DNA of 18,753 bases from the NCBI GenBank assembly GCA_013202445.1, contig JABMRW010000042.1:1-18753 (forward strand), in the 5' to 3' direction. The notes under the pieces were generated by a model. The model did no database searches and was not told the origin of the DNA. It was given only the letters and a program-made list of their open reading frames with translations. The position numbers were made by a program, and so were the translations under genes. Below, piece by piece: positions 6,871 through 14,731 of this stretch (positions within the stretch are counted from its first letter, which is position 1; each line of letters begins with the position of its first letter). Origin of the DNA: Deltaproteobacteria bacterium. Its GTDB lineage: Bacteria > Chloroflexota > Dehalococcoidia > Dehalococcoidales > BS750m-G39.

Positions 6871-8358
6871 TTAGCTTCGGCGCCTGACCAGGATTAAGCC
6901 GCCGGCGGCCAAAATCAGAACCAGCCCCAGCCCGAGCCAGGGCAGCAGCAGGGCCGCCTTATCTATGGGGTAGACCTCTCCGCCCACCGCGCCCCCGCCC
7001 GCGGGCGAGGTATCCAGCTGGAAGGCTATGGCGCCGCCGTTAGCGTATGCCCAGCCGCTGGTAGCGCCGTACCGGTCGGTGGACATCACCCGCCAGTAGT
7101 AGTCGTCATCGGGGAGAGAGGGCGAGGTAAAGCTGGCTGGCCCCTGGGCAAGTAATGCGGATGTGTCTGCCTCCGATGGGGATGAGAAATCGGAGTCATT
7201 ATCTATCTCGATGGTATACTGGACGGTATCGTAGTCATTGGGGTCGTCCTGGATAAAACTGAATTCGGGGGTGTCATCGTCAACCGAGCCGCCATCCACG
7301 TATTCCGTCGGACCAAGGCTGGTCGGGGTGTAAGGGGGGGCGTTATTAAAGTATTCGTCGGCGCCCATATCTACCGTGGGTACAGCGGCGTCTTCCCAGA
7401 TGCGGGGGTCGCCCTCAAAGTCGGTGGCGGGCAGGGATGGCGCCCCGTTATTTCCGACGTCGATGCAGTTAGAGGTTGGCTGCAGGTGGTAGTCGCCGCC
7501 GCCGACAAATACCGGGTCGGCGGCGGGGTCGTTGGTTGATGTGCAGTTAACCAGGTTATTGTTGAAGACATCGTTGTAGTCGATTAAGAGTGTGGAGGTG
7601 TCACAGTATACTCCGCTGCCTGAGGCTGCCGTGTTGCTGGCGATGATATTATTGGTAATGGTGGGTGAGGTACCGCCAGAGTATATTCCGCCGCCTAGAA
7701 TGGCCGTGTTGCCGGCGATGGTGCAATTGGTAACGGTAGGGGAGGAACCGGCTTCAATGTAGATTCCCCCTCCGAAGAACGTGGCCGTGTTGCCGGTGAA
7801 GATACAGTTGACCACCACCGGCGAGGAGCCATTGATGTTGTACATCCCGCCGCCGAAGCTGGCGGCCTGGTTGAGGGTGATGACGCAGTTGCTCACCACC
7901 GGCGAGGCGAAGTTATTGTAAATCCCGCCGCCGATGTTGGCGAGGCCGCCGGTGATGGTAAAGCCGTCAATGGTGGTTGTTGAGTTAATACTGTCGGCGC
8001 TGACCACCGGGCCGCTGTCGCCGTTGTCATAAATGGTGGTAACACCGGCCCCCGCCCCCATCACATCCACCCCGTTTTCCAGGTCGATGTTCTCGATATA
8101 GTCGCCGGCAGCCACATTAACAATGCCGCCCTCAGGGTCTAAATAAACATAATCAATGGCTTCCTGGATTTCATCAAAGGGATGTGCCGGTGTGCCGTCC
8201 TCAAGGGGGTCGCTTATGGCCGGGTTGCCCGGCCCCGGGTCACCGGGAGCATTGTCGTCAACCCAGACTTCGGTAAATGCCAGGGCGGGCACGGCTGTCA
8301 CCAGGCTGAAGCTCAATATCAGCCCCACAGCCAGCACAATGCTCAGGAACCGCCTCAT
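6871..8358 (-). CDS. exported parallel beta-helix repeat surface protein
   Basis: The 495-residue product has a signal peptide (about 1-27, ending VPALA). Residues about 30-130 begin a right-handed beta-helix (VWVDDNAP, HPFDEIQEAIDYV, GDYIENIDLENGVDVMG). It continues to about 290 with repeats of the type SPVVSNCVI...NxAxxxGGGIYN, like choice-of-anchor/Pmp-like GGGIYN repeats. Then come FEGDPRI and DMGADEY, an Ig/Fn3-like domain (about 340-450, with YYWRVMSTDRYG) and the anchor GGEVYPIDKAALLLPWL (from 459), a hydrophobic helix and RRR. It is predicted to be exposed on the cell surface, perhaps binding polysaccharide. No catalytic residues were identified. The SD-like GGGGG lies seven bases before ATG. 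It ends in TAA. Confidence 0.85.
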   Translation of the reverse strand: MRRFLSIVLAVGLILSFSLVTAVPALAFTEVWVDDNAPGDPGPGNPAISDPLEDGTPAHPFDEIQEAIDYVYLDPEGGIVNVAAGDYIENIDLENGVDVMGAGAGVTTIYDNGDSGPVVSADSINSTTTIDGFTITGGLANIGGGIYNNFASPVVSNCVITLNQAASFGGGMYNINGSSPVVVNCIFTGNTATFFGGGIYIEAGSSPTVTNCTIAGNTAILGGGIYSGGTSPTITNNIIASNTAASGSGVYCDTSTLLIDYNDVFNNNLVNCTSTNDPAADPVFVGGGDYHLQPTSNCIDVGNNGAPSLPATDFEGDPRIWEDAAVPTVDMGADEYFNNAPPYTPTSLGPTEYVDGGSVDDDTPEFSFIQDDPNDYDTVQYTIEIDNDSDFSSPSEADTSALLAQGPASFTSPSLPDDDYYWRVMSTDRYGATSGWAYANGGAIAFQLDTSPAGGGAVGGEVYPIDKAALLLPWLGLGLVLILAAGGLILVRRRS

Positions 8359-8401
8359 CTAGTATCCCCCTTGAGTAGTATAAGTAACTTCATTATGTTC
8401 T

Positions 8402-8429
8402 ATGATATACTACCAGCCGAATTTGTCAA
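8402..8429 (-). promoter_or_regulatory. predicted promoter of the beta-helix protein gene
   Basis: On the minus strand, -35 TTGACA (8424-8429, perfect), a 16-base spacer, -10 TATCAT (8402-8407, five of six). The transcript would carry a leader of roughly 40 bases with a G-rich ribosome-binding site before the ATG at 8358. Confidence 0.65.
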
Positions 8430-8466
8430 GAGTGGGGTAAAGACAGTTGACAACAAATGGGTAACT

Positions 8467-8494
8467 TTGCCCCCCGCACGGGCTATGCTACAAT
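8467..8494 (+). promoter_or_regulatory. predicted uvrC promoter, leaderless arrangement
   Basis: -10 box TACAAT at 8489-8494 with a TTGCCC (8467-8472) -35 candidate, 16-base spacer. The -10 box ends only eight bases before the uvrC ATG (8503) and there is no ribosome-binding site in that gap. Transcription would begin at or next to the start codon. Confidence 0.5.
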
Positions 8495-8502
8495 AAATCT
8501 GT

Positions 8503-10320
8503 ATGACGGCAGGCTATATAACTGAGCAAATAAAAGGGCTGCCCGCCGGCCCCGGCGTCTACCTGTTCAAAGACGCCGATGGCGCTATTATCTATGTGGG
8601 CAAGGCAGCCAACCTGCGCCACCGGGTAGGCTCGTATTTCGGCGCCGGGCAGAAGCTGACGCCCAAAATCGGGCGCATGGTGGCTAAAATCGCCGACCTG
8701 GAATACTTCATCACCGCCTCGGAGCAGGAGGCTCTCATATTAGAGCTTAACCTGATAAAGCGGCACCACCCCCGCTACAATGTCAGACTTAAGGACGATA
8801 AGACCTACCCCTATCTCAAGATAGATTTAGGCGAAGACTGGCCCCGGGTGCACATCACCCGTACCTTAAAGGAAAACGGGGGGCGCTACTTCGGCCCCTT
8901 CGCCAGCGCCAAATCAATACGCCGGACGCTCAAGCTGCTAAAAGGGATTTTCCCCTTCCGCTCCTGCTCCAGACCCATCACCGGCACCGATACCAGGGCC
9001 TGCCTGGAATATGACATCGGGCACTGCCTGGCTCCCTGTATCGGCCTGGTCGGTCGCCGGGAGTACGCCGAGGTTATCAGGCAGGTAGTCCTCTTCCTGG
9101 AGGGGAGGCAGGAAAAGGTAGTTAAGCAGCTTAAAGCCCGGATGGCGCAGGCGGCGGAAGCCATGGACTATGAAAAAGCCGCCCGCCTCCGCGACCAGAT
9201 TCAGGCGGTGGAGCAGGTGGTCGAGGGGCAGAGAATCGCCGCCACGGTAAAGGGTGAGCAGGATGTTATCGCCTTCGTTCAGGATAAAGACCAGGCCTAT
9301 GTCCAGGTCTTCTTTATAAGGGGCGGCAAGCTCATTGGCCGGGAGAGCTTTCTCCTGCAGGGCACCCGCTACGAAGAGCCGGGGCAGGTAATGGACAGCT
9401 TTATCAAGCAGTTTTACGCCTCCGCCCCCCACATCCCCCCGTTGCTGTTACTCCAGCACCCGGTGGAGGATGCGGCCATGCTCCAGGACTGGCTGCAGGT
9501 TAAGCGGGGGAGCCGGGTAAAGATTCAGGTGCCCCGCCGGGGCAATAAGAAACAGCTGGTCGGTATCGTTGCCGAAAACGCCCGGGAGGGGCTGGAACAG
9601 TTAAAGATAAAGCAGTTCGCCTCGCCTAAAGTCGTATCGGTGGCGCTGGAAGAAATAAAGCGGGAACTTGAGCTACCCCGCCTCCCCGCCCGCATAGAAG
9701 GCTATGATATCTCCGATATTCAGGGGGCGGCCGCCGTGGGCAGCATGGTCGTCTTTGAGCAGGGCAGGCCCAAGCCCTCTCATTATAGACGTTTTAAGAT
9801 TAAGACCGTCACCGGCATTGACGACTACGCCATGCTCGGCGAGGTGCTCAAGAGAAGGTTCAAACGTGGAAGCGACGCCTCGGGCACATGGGCGGCCATG
9901 CCCGACCTCGTCCTCATCGACGGGGGCAAGGGACAGCTTAATGCCGCTCTCGCCGCTATGAAGGAGGTGGGGACTGACTCTATCCCCGCCGCCGGCCTGG
10001 CCAAGGAAAACGAGGAGATTTTTATCCCCAAAAAATCCAAGCCCGTAGTTTTGCCCCGCTCCTCCCCCGGCCTCCAGCTTTTGCAGCGCCTCCGGGACGA
10101 AGCGCACCGCTTTGCCCTGGGCTATCACCGGGGGGTGCGCAAAAAGCAGGCCTTCGCCTCGGCGCTGGATACCGTTCCCGGCATCGGGCCGGGGCGCAAG
10201 CGGGCTTTAATCCGGCAGTTCGGCTCTGTTCAAGCCATCCGGGAGGCGCCGCTAGAAGAATTGGCGGCGGCCAAAGGCATTACCCCGAAACTGGCTAAAA
10301 AGATAAAGGAGAATCTCTAA
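8503..10320 (+). CDS. uvrC: excinuclease ABC subunit C
   Basis: The 605-residue length is normal for UvrC. The N-terminal GIY-YIG nuclease (about 16-95) contains GPGVYLF and YVGKA. Four cysteines at 155, 167, 175 and 179 match the spacing of the Fe-S ligands described for UvrC. A UVR motif (about 203-238, MDYEKAARLRDQI) contacts UvrB. The C-terminal RNase H-like nuclease has Asp402 (YDISDIQG), Asp473 (LIDGGKGQ) and His536 (RDEAHRFA). Tandem helix-hairpin-helix motifs (about 557-602, VPGIGPGRKRALI) bind DNA. It makes the dual incisions in nucleotide excision repair. It is divergent from the surface-protein gene and 45 bases before the GTPase gene. It ends in TAA. Confidence 0.97.
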   Translation: MTAGYITEQIKGLPAGPGVYLFKDADGAIIYVGKAANLRHRVGSYFGAGQKLTPKIGRMVAKIADLEYFITASEQEALILELNLIKRHHPRYNVRLKDDKTYPYLKIDLGEDWPRVHITRTLKENGGRYFGPFASAKSIRRTLKLLKGIFPFRSCSRPITGTDTRACLEYDIGHCLAPCIGLVGRREYAEVIRQVVLFLEGRQEKVVKQLKARMAQAAEAMDYEKAARLRDQIQAVEQVVEGQRIAATVKGEQDVIAFVQDKDQAYVQVFFIRGGKLIGRESFLLQGTRYEEPGQVMDSFIKQFYASAPHIPPLLLLQHPVEDAAMLQDWLQVKRGSRVKIQVPRRGNKKQLVGIVAENAREGLEQLKIKQFASPKVVSVALEEIKRELELPRLPARIEGYDISDIQGAAAVGSMVVFEQGRPKPSHYRRFKIKTVTGIDDYAMLGEVLKRRFKRGSDASGTWAAMPDLVLIDGGKGQLNAALAAMKEVGTDSIPAAGLAKENEEIFIPKKSKPVVLPRSSPGLQLLQRLRDEAHRFALGYHRGVRKKQAFASALDTVPGIGPGRKRALIRQFGSVQAIREAPLEELAAAKGITPKLAKKIKENL

Positions 10321-10365
10321 TTTACCCAAAAAAATCTACGATTTTTCCGGGAACCTGGAGGGAAA

Positions 10366-11346
10366 ATGCCGGCTAACCTGCCGCCGCAATACTTTGATGC
10401 CGAAAAAACCTTCCGGGAGGCTAAAGACCCTATGGAAAAGATAGCCGCCCTGGAAGAGATGCTGGCTATCATGCCCAAGCACAAGGGCACCGACCACCTC
10501 CGCGCCGAGCTGAGGACCCGGATTGCCAAGCTCAACCAGCTGGCCGCCAAGAAGAGCGGCGCCCGGCGGGCATCCCTGGGTATAGAGAAGGAGGGGGCCG
10601 CTCAGGTAGCCGTAATCGGCCTGCCCAACTCCGGCAAGTCCCAGCTTATTTCAACCATTACCAACGCCTCCCCGCCCGTTGCCGAATACCCCTTCACCAC
10701 ACACAGCGCCACACCGGGCATGATGGAGTTTGAGAACATAAAAATCCAGATGCTCGATACCCCGCCCCTGGTGCCCCAGGCCATCCAGTTCTGGCTGCCG
10801 CCACTGCTCAGGCAGGCGGACGTCCTGCTCATTATGCTGGACCTGTCCCGGAACCCGCTGGAGCAGATGGAAGCTATTATCGCCCGGCTAAAAAAGATGA
10901 GGATAGTCCTCGGTGAGGATGTGGTAGAGGAGGACCCGGAGTTCACCGTCTGGCACCAGAAGGCGCTCATTATCGGCAACAAGCTTGACCTTGATAACGC
11001 CAGCCAGAATTACCAGGCGCTAAAGGCTGAATATGAAGGCCGGTTCCCCGTTATCTCTGTTTCGGCAAAACAGGGGACGGGTCTGGAAGAGCTTAAAGCC
11101 AAAATCTATGAAGTGCTGGATATTATACGGGTCTATACCAAGGCGCCGGGCAGTAAGGTCGATTTAAGCGACCCCATCGTCGTTGACCGGGGGAGCACCC
11201 TGGCCGATGCCGCCGCCGAGGTGCACAAGGACTTCGCCGCTAATATGAAGTACGCCCGCATCTGGGGCTCGGGCAAGCACGACGGCGTTATGGCAAAAAG
11301 AGACCATGTCTTAAAGGACGGGGATATAATAGAGCTTCACCTTTAG
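10366..11346 (+). CDS. TGS-domain GTPase (OBG/DRG-type)
   Basis: The 326-residue protein has an N-terminal helical extension (1-75). The G domain carries P-loop GLPNSGKS (85-92), G2 region around FTTHSATPG, DTPP (131-134, G3), NKLD (205-208, G4) and SVSAKQG (231-237, G5). A C-terminal TGS domain (about 262-326) ends DGDIIELHL. This is the architecture of DRG/OBG translation-factor-type GTPases, thought to act with ribosomes. The exact role here is unknown. The start ATG has GGAGGG four bases upstream. It follows uvrC and is probably co-transcribed. Its TAG stop overlaps the end of the convergent gene by four bases. Confidence 0.9.
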   Translation: MPANLPPQYFDAEKTFREAKDPMEKIAALEEMLAIMPKHKGTDHLRAELRTRIAKLNQLAAKKSGARRASLGIEKEGAAQVAVIGLPNSGKSQLISTITNASPPVAEYPFTTHSATPGMMEFENIKIQMLDTPPLVPQAIQFWLPPLLRQADVLLIMLDLSRNPLEQMEAIIARLKKMRIVLGEDVVEEDPEFTVWHQKALIIGNKLDLDNASQNYQALKAEYEGRFPVISVSAKQGTGLEELKAKIYEVLDIIRVYTKAPGSKVDLSDPIVVDRGSTLADAAAEVHKDFAANMKYARIWGSGKHDGVMAKRDHVLKDGDIIELHL

Positions 11347-11729
11347 GCAGGCGGCTCCCCGGCCGTGAACTCCTCTTTACCCAGGCTGACGAATATAACG
11401 GCCGGTATCCCGCAGGGAAAGAAGGTCACGGTAGAGGCTATAGCCCCGGCCAGGGCCAGTACCCAGTTTTTCTTCTTGATTGCGTAGACGCCGCCGACTA
11501 TTGCCAGCGCGCCGATAAGGGCAAACATCAGGCCTATACCGCCGTAGATAATCGCCATCATCTGGAACATTTCTTGGGGAAATTCGGGGGTCATAGGGTA
11601 CTGTGTCTGTGGCATAGTGAGCATAAAGTTGAACATGTATATCATGAGAATATAAAAGCCTCCTCCAATGAACCCAAACACCCCGGAAACGATGGATAAA
11701 ATCCCACCCACCTTGGCGTTATTTCCCAT
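11343..11729 (-). CDS. small integral membrane protein, unknown function
   Basis: The 128-residue product has three hydrophobic segments (about 7-33, 57-82, 88-115). Segment 1-2 is linked by a Met/Pro-rich loop (TMPQTQYPMTPEFPQEM), and the third ends GIPAVIFVSLGKEEF. This layout resembles small DUF4064/DUF4190-like membrane proteins, but I do not assign a family. The ATG is preceded by GGAGGT with a six-base gap. A weak minus-strand promoter (-10 TAATAT at 11763-11768) is possible. It is convergent with the GTPase gene and overlaps its last four bases, leaving no room for a terminator between them. It ends in TAA. Confidence 0.7.
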   Translation of the reverse strand: MGNNAKVGGILSIVSGVFGFIGGGFYILMIYMFNFMLTMPQTQYPMTPEFPQEMFQMMAIIYGGIGLMFALIGALAIVGGVYAIKKKNWVLALAGAIASTVTFFPCGIPAVIFVSLGKEEFTAGEPPA

Positions 11730-11842
11730 GGCGGCACCTCCAGGATAGCGTTTATTGGCACTATATTACACTGATGGAGGTTAGTAAACAACCGCCGGGG
11801 AAAATATCGTAGAGGTACATCCGTGAAAAAGGGGTTAACCGC

Positions 11843-12178
11843 TTATAGCAGCGAGGGTATCTTCCTGGCCGCCGCTTCCATGGATCTGGCTTTCTTTTCG
11901 GCTTCCGCCTGCCTCGTCTTTACCTTGCGCACCAGGCCGCCCACGATGTCGTAGTATCCCTTTATCCTCTCTATAGAGGTGAGACCGGAAAAGACCACTG
12001 TAACGTTCATCTCGCCCCTCCCCCGGGGATAGTCACAGCTCCTGAGCACCGCCCCCCGCGCCACACTTTTGAGGAAGCCGCCCGTCTCATGGAACAGCTC
12101 CGGCCTCATATCCGCCGCCGGCGCCGTGACCAGGTATAATGCTCTTTCCGCGTCCGCCGGCTGGCAGTCAACCGGCAG
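11843..12178 (-). pseudogene. C-terminal part of CetZ-like tubulin, after in-frame TAG
   Basis: Directly after the TAG (12179-12181) the same frame continues LPVDCQPADAERALYLVTAP, then SCDYPRGRGEMNVTVVFSGL and TSIERIKGYYDIVGG. From memory, this parallels the C-terminal domain of archaeal CetZ (LPCEIEGAERALLVMAGPP, GGDYPVPG, LLSGVTNVPRIKEL). An ATG at 12107-12109 lies 23 codons in, without a ribosome-binding site, and would cut the domain. The tail is a basic, probably helical segment. It is best read as the missing third of the gene ending at 12179. It ends in TAA. Confidence 0.75.
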
Positions 12179-13015
12179 CTAGCTTATGGCCGCCTCCGCC
12201 GCCTGAACGCCTGCCTGCCTGTCGGCGCTCTTGTCCCTGAAACTGCGCCACCTGCTGAATAGCCCCCTGGAAGGCAGCGGCGATTGTCCGCAGCCGATGG
12301 CTGTCCATCCGCTGAGCGTCTCTCTTATATTGCCGAAGTCAGCCACGCTCGTCCCGACGTACTTCGTTTTTTCTTCTTCGCCGGCGCAGAGCAGGTCGTA
12401 GAACGGCGCCACTATCAGCTCGTTAATCCTGGCCGGCTTGTCCCTCAAAGTAGTGTCTCTGGTGATGTACTGCTGGTTATCAGCCACGAATACGGCATCG
12501 GCTACGGAATAGATAGACTTGAGCGATATGGCGGCGTTATAGGTAATGCGTTCCTCTTCGGCCTCCTCGTCCAGGAAGGGGAGGATGGCCAGGGCGTATA
12601 CCGGTTTATCATGGTAGCAGTCCTTCAAGGCCTGCGCCATTACCGGCATGCCGCCGGAGCCGGTGCCGCCGACGACGCTGGCAGTAAGCAGGAAGGCGTC
12701 GGTATCGAAAATCCGCCCGGCGGCTCTTATGGCGTCGAGGACTCTGTTGCTGTTTTCCATGGCTATTTCGGCGCCGATTTCACTCATCTGGACGGTTCCG
12801 CTACCGTCCGTCTTATCGCTTTCAATGAGGATTCGGTGCTGGAGGTCGTGCTTTATGGCGCGCAGGCTGTTCAGGTCAGCCGGGTCGGTGTCAATGGCAA
12901 AGGCGCTGGCGATTATCTCTAATCCCCGCTTGGCTCTGGCTTTTTTGTTTAAACGGGCAAATTCATCGGCAATCTTACCCCCGCCCCGCCCCAGCCCGAC
13001 GACCGTCAGTTTCAT
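12179..13015 (-). CDS. CetZ-like tubulin-superfamily protein, N-terminal GTPase part (ends at in-frame TAG)
   Basis: The 278-residue open frame has MKLTVVGLGRGGGKIADEF at the start (T1 nucleotide loop, 7-13) and AFAIDTDPADL. It has the tubulin signature VVGGTGSGGMPVMAQAL (114-130) and Asn160 in the position contacting the guanine in FtsZ/CetZ. These features are closer to CetZ than to FtsZ (GGTGSGG rather than GGGTGTG). The T7-loop region VADFGNIRETLSG (224-236) aligns so that the catalytic acid (FtsZ Asp212, CetZ1 Glu218) is Asn229, so hydrolysis may be weak or absent. CetZ proteins influence cell shape in archaea. Translation would stop at TAG, losing about 112 residues. Full length with TAG read would be 390 positions, the usual CetZ size. 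Confidence 0.78.
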   Translation of the reverse strand: MKLTVVGLGRGGGKIADEFARLNKKARAKRGLEIIASAFAIDTDPADLNSLRAIKHDLQHRILIESDKTDGSGTVQMSEIGAEIAMENSNRVLDAIRAAGRIFDTDAFLLTASVVGGTGSGGMPVMAQALKDCYHDKPVYALAILPFLDEEAEEERITYNAAISLKSIYSVADAVFVADNQQYITRDTTLRDKPARINELIVAPFYDLLCAGEEEKTKYVGTSVADFGNIRETLSGWTAIGCGQSPLPSRGLFSRWRSFRDKSADRQAGVQAAEAAIS

Positions 13016-13158
13016 GTCGCACCCCCTGGCTTTCCTGTACTGACAATTGTAGCATAAAGGGCAGAAATATGCCAGAGGGCTTTTACCTAAATTGGGTTAT
13101 GATGTTGGTAATTGGGGATAATGGTGACAGATTGAAAGAATTGTGGCTTTAATTATGG

Positions 13159-13249
13159 GGTAACCTCACCCCCTTAATCCCCCTCTCCTTAACAAGGAGA
13201 GGGGGAAATTAATAAAAAGAGAGGGGGCTTTGCCCCCTCTTAAACACCC
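13159..13249 (+). repeat. double-hairpin intergenic repeat, copy A
   Basis: Two hairpins lie in series. The first has arms CCCCCTCTCCTT (13179-13190) and AAGGAGAGGGGG (13194-13205) with loop AAC. The second has arms AGAGGGGGC (13220-13228) and GCCCCCTCT (13232-13240) with loop TTT. An inverted homologous copy with the same order, with shared flanks CCCCCTTAATCCCCCTC and TTAAACACCC, is at 17870-17957. This copy lies just after the histidine kinase stop (13298, minus), where it could also end transcription. The rest of 13016-13297 shows no gene. Confidence 0.8.
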
Positions 13250-13297
13250 CCTTGGATTAGCCCTTTCTTACCCCGCCCAATAGGGGCAGAGCCTCTT

Positions 13298-14716
13298 TTA
13301 GACTTTCTTCCCCTTTTCAGCTGCCAGCGGGAATTCGATAACGAATGTGGCTCCATTTCCCGGTTTGCTTTTGGCGTATATCTTTCCACCATGTTCTGTC
13401 ACAATGCTGTGGCAGGCACTGAGCCCCAGGCCGGTGCCGCCCTTTTCCCACCTCGTGGTGAAAAAGGGGTCAAAGAGCTTATCAAGGTGTTCATCCGGAA
13501 TACCGGGACCGTCATCGGTAAACGAAACTTTCACGTAGTCTTTAATCTGCTGGGTTTTGATAATGAGCTTGCCCCCACCGTGGGCCTCGGTCATAGCTTG
13601 CTCGGCGTTCAAAATAATGTTCAGGAAAACCTCCTGAATCTGAGGAAAATCGACTATTATCTTGGGGAGGTCGGTGGCGAGGTTGGTTACAACCTCAATG
13701 TTGCTCGTTTTCAGCTCATAAGTCCTTAAAGCAAGGGTTTCTTGCAAGACGTCATTCATGTCTGCATATTGCTTCTTTGGCTCACGGCGACGGGCAAAAG
13801 TCAGCAGATTCTCCACTACCTTGGCCATTCGCCGGGCTTCACTATTAATCTTCCCTAAATCCTGGTTTATCTTCTCGTCGGTGTTTTTTCTCATCAGGCG
13901 CTCGGAGAACCCGATTATCCCGGTGAGCGGATTATTTATTTCGTGGGCAACACCGGCCGCAAGTTCACCTATGGAGGCCAGCCGCCTGGAATGGTCAAGC
14001 TCCTGTCGCAGTTGTTTCTCTTTCTCCTCGGATTCCTTTAGCTTGACCAGCGCATCCATCCAGTGTTGCAAATCTGCAAAAGAGTGTTTGCGGTTCAGGA
14101 ACTCGGCGGCAGGTACGTAGTAAGGGTTTTCGTAGACCGTCGTGCCTACCATGATGATGGGGTGTGTGCAGATCACATCCAAAAGAAACGGGAGGTCGTA
14201 CTTTTGCCATTCATACTGGCAGAGACCTGTAATTGGATACTGGGGAAACACGTCCCTGTTCAGCTTTGCCTCGTATTCAATTAATCTGTTTGAGCCCGGT
14301 TGGCCGCGTAACACCCAGCCCATCTCACTGGCCGAACGGATGGTATGATAGCCCTCGGCGGCAGTTTCTTCGGTTTTGGTAATCACATGAGCAATCATCC
14401 GGTTGGGGTCGAAGAATCCGTCCAGGGTGTAGCTCTCGCTCTCATGTGAGATAACCAGTTGCCCGGATGCCTCAACAGCGGTCACATCTATACCCTGCCC
14501 ATGCAGGAGAGCGCGCACCTGGTCAGCGGTGTGGGTGTCCACAATATAGAAGCATTTCTCGCCTTGCCTCAGCCCGGTTACCAGGAAGGTAGTGACAGCA
14601 GCATTCCATTCTTCCGGTGTAGAATAGATTTGGCAGATGTGCTCATGCGGTTCGAGCTCCTCTATTTCCTTTATAAACGGTGATATGGCTTTATCTTTTT
14701 GCCCCACCCTGCGCAC
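13298..14716 (-). CDS. MEDS-domain sensor histidine kinase
   Basis: The 472-residue protein has no membrane segments. Residues about 22-190 form a MEDS domain, the DcmR-type sensory domain (HICQIYSTPEEW, FLVTGLRQGEKCFYI, LCQYEW). Next come a coiled-coil linker (about 225-245) and HisKA with GVAHEINNPLTGIIGFSERL (phospho-acceptor His258). The HATPase has Asn370 (N box), DDGPGIP (401-407) and GGTGLGLS (426-433). It is expected to sense a cytoplasmic C1- or corrinoid-related signal, by family, and phosphorylate a response regulator. No regulator gene is adjacent, so it is an orphan kinase here. The start is taken as GTG at 14716. A GTG three codons in is possible, and neither has a clear ribosome-binding site. 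It ends in TAA. Confidence 0.88.
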   Translation of the reverse strand: MRRVGQKDKAISPFIKEIEELEPHEHICQIYSTPEEWNAAVTTFLVTGLRQGEKCFYIVDTHTADQVRALLHGQGIDVTAVEASGQLVISHESESYTLDGFFDPNRMIAHVITKTEETAAEGYHTIRSASEMGWVLRGQPGSNRLIEYEAKLNRDVFPQYPITGLCQYEWQKYDLPFLLDVICTHPIIMVGTTVYENPYYVPAAEFLNRKHSFADLQHWMDALVKLKESEEKEKQLRQELDHSRRLASIGELAAGVAHEINNPLTGIIGFSERLMRKNTDEKINQDLGKINSEARRMAKVVENLLTFARRREPKKQYADMNDVLQETLALRTYELKTSNIEVVTNLATDLPKIIVDFPQIQEVFLNIILNAEQAMTEAHGGGKLIIKTQQIKDYVKVSFTDDGPGIPDEHLDKLFDPFFTTRWEKGGTGLGLSACHSIVTEHGGKIYAKSKPGNGATFVIEFPLAAEKGKKV

Positions 14717-14731
14717 CCCCTGTAAGAGCCA

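Noticed and set aside
8938..10128. Minus-strand frames of 164 and 151 codons inside uvrC
   Set aside because: UvrC is unambiguous over the whole stretch. These are shadows of third-position GC bias.
12107..12109. Internal ATG as true start of a separate small CetZ C-terminal protein
   Set aside because: No ribosome-binding site, and the 23 codons before it (after the TAG) continue the conserved domain.
12284..12922. 212-codon open frame on the plus strand
   Set aside because: It lies opposite the CetZ-like gene. The product has no recognisable domain and is explained by GC-rich codon usage of the real gene.
5447..13015. Genome-wide reassignment of TAG to a sense codon
   Set aside because: At least nine genes in the window end with TAG at natural C-termini (for example Xer, Pcm, GTPase TGS domain), so general reassignment does not fit. 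Only partial read-through remains possible.
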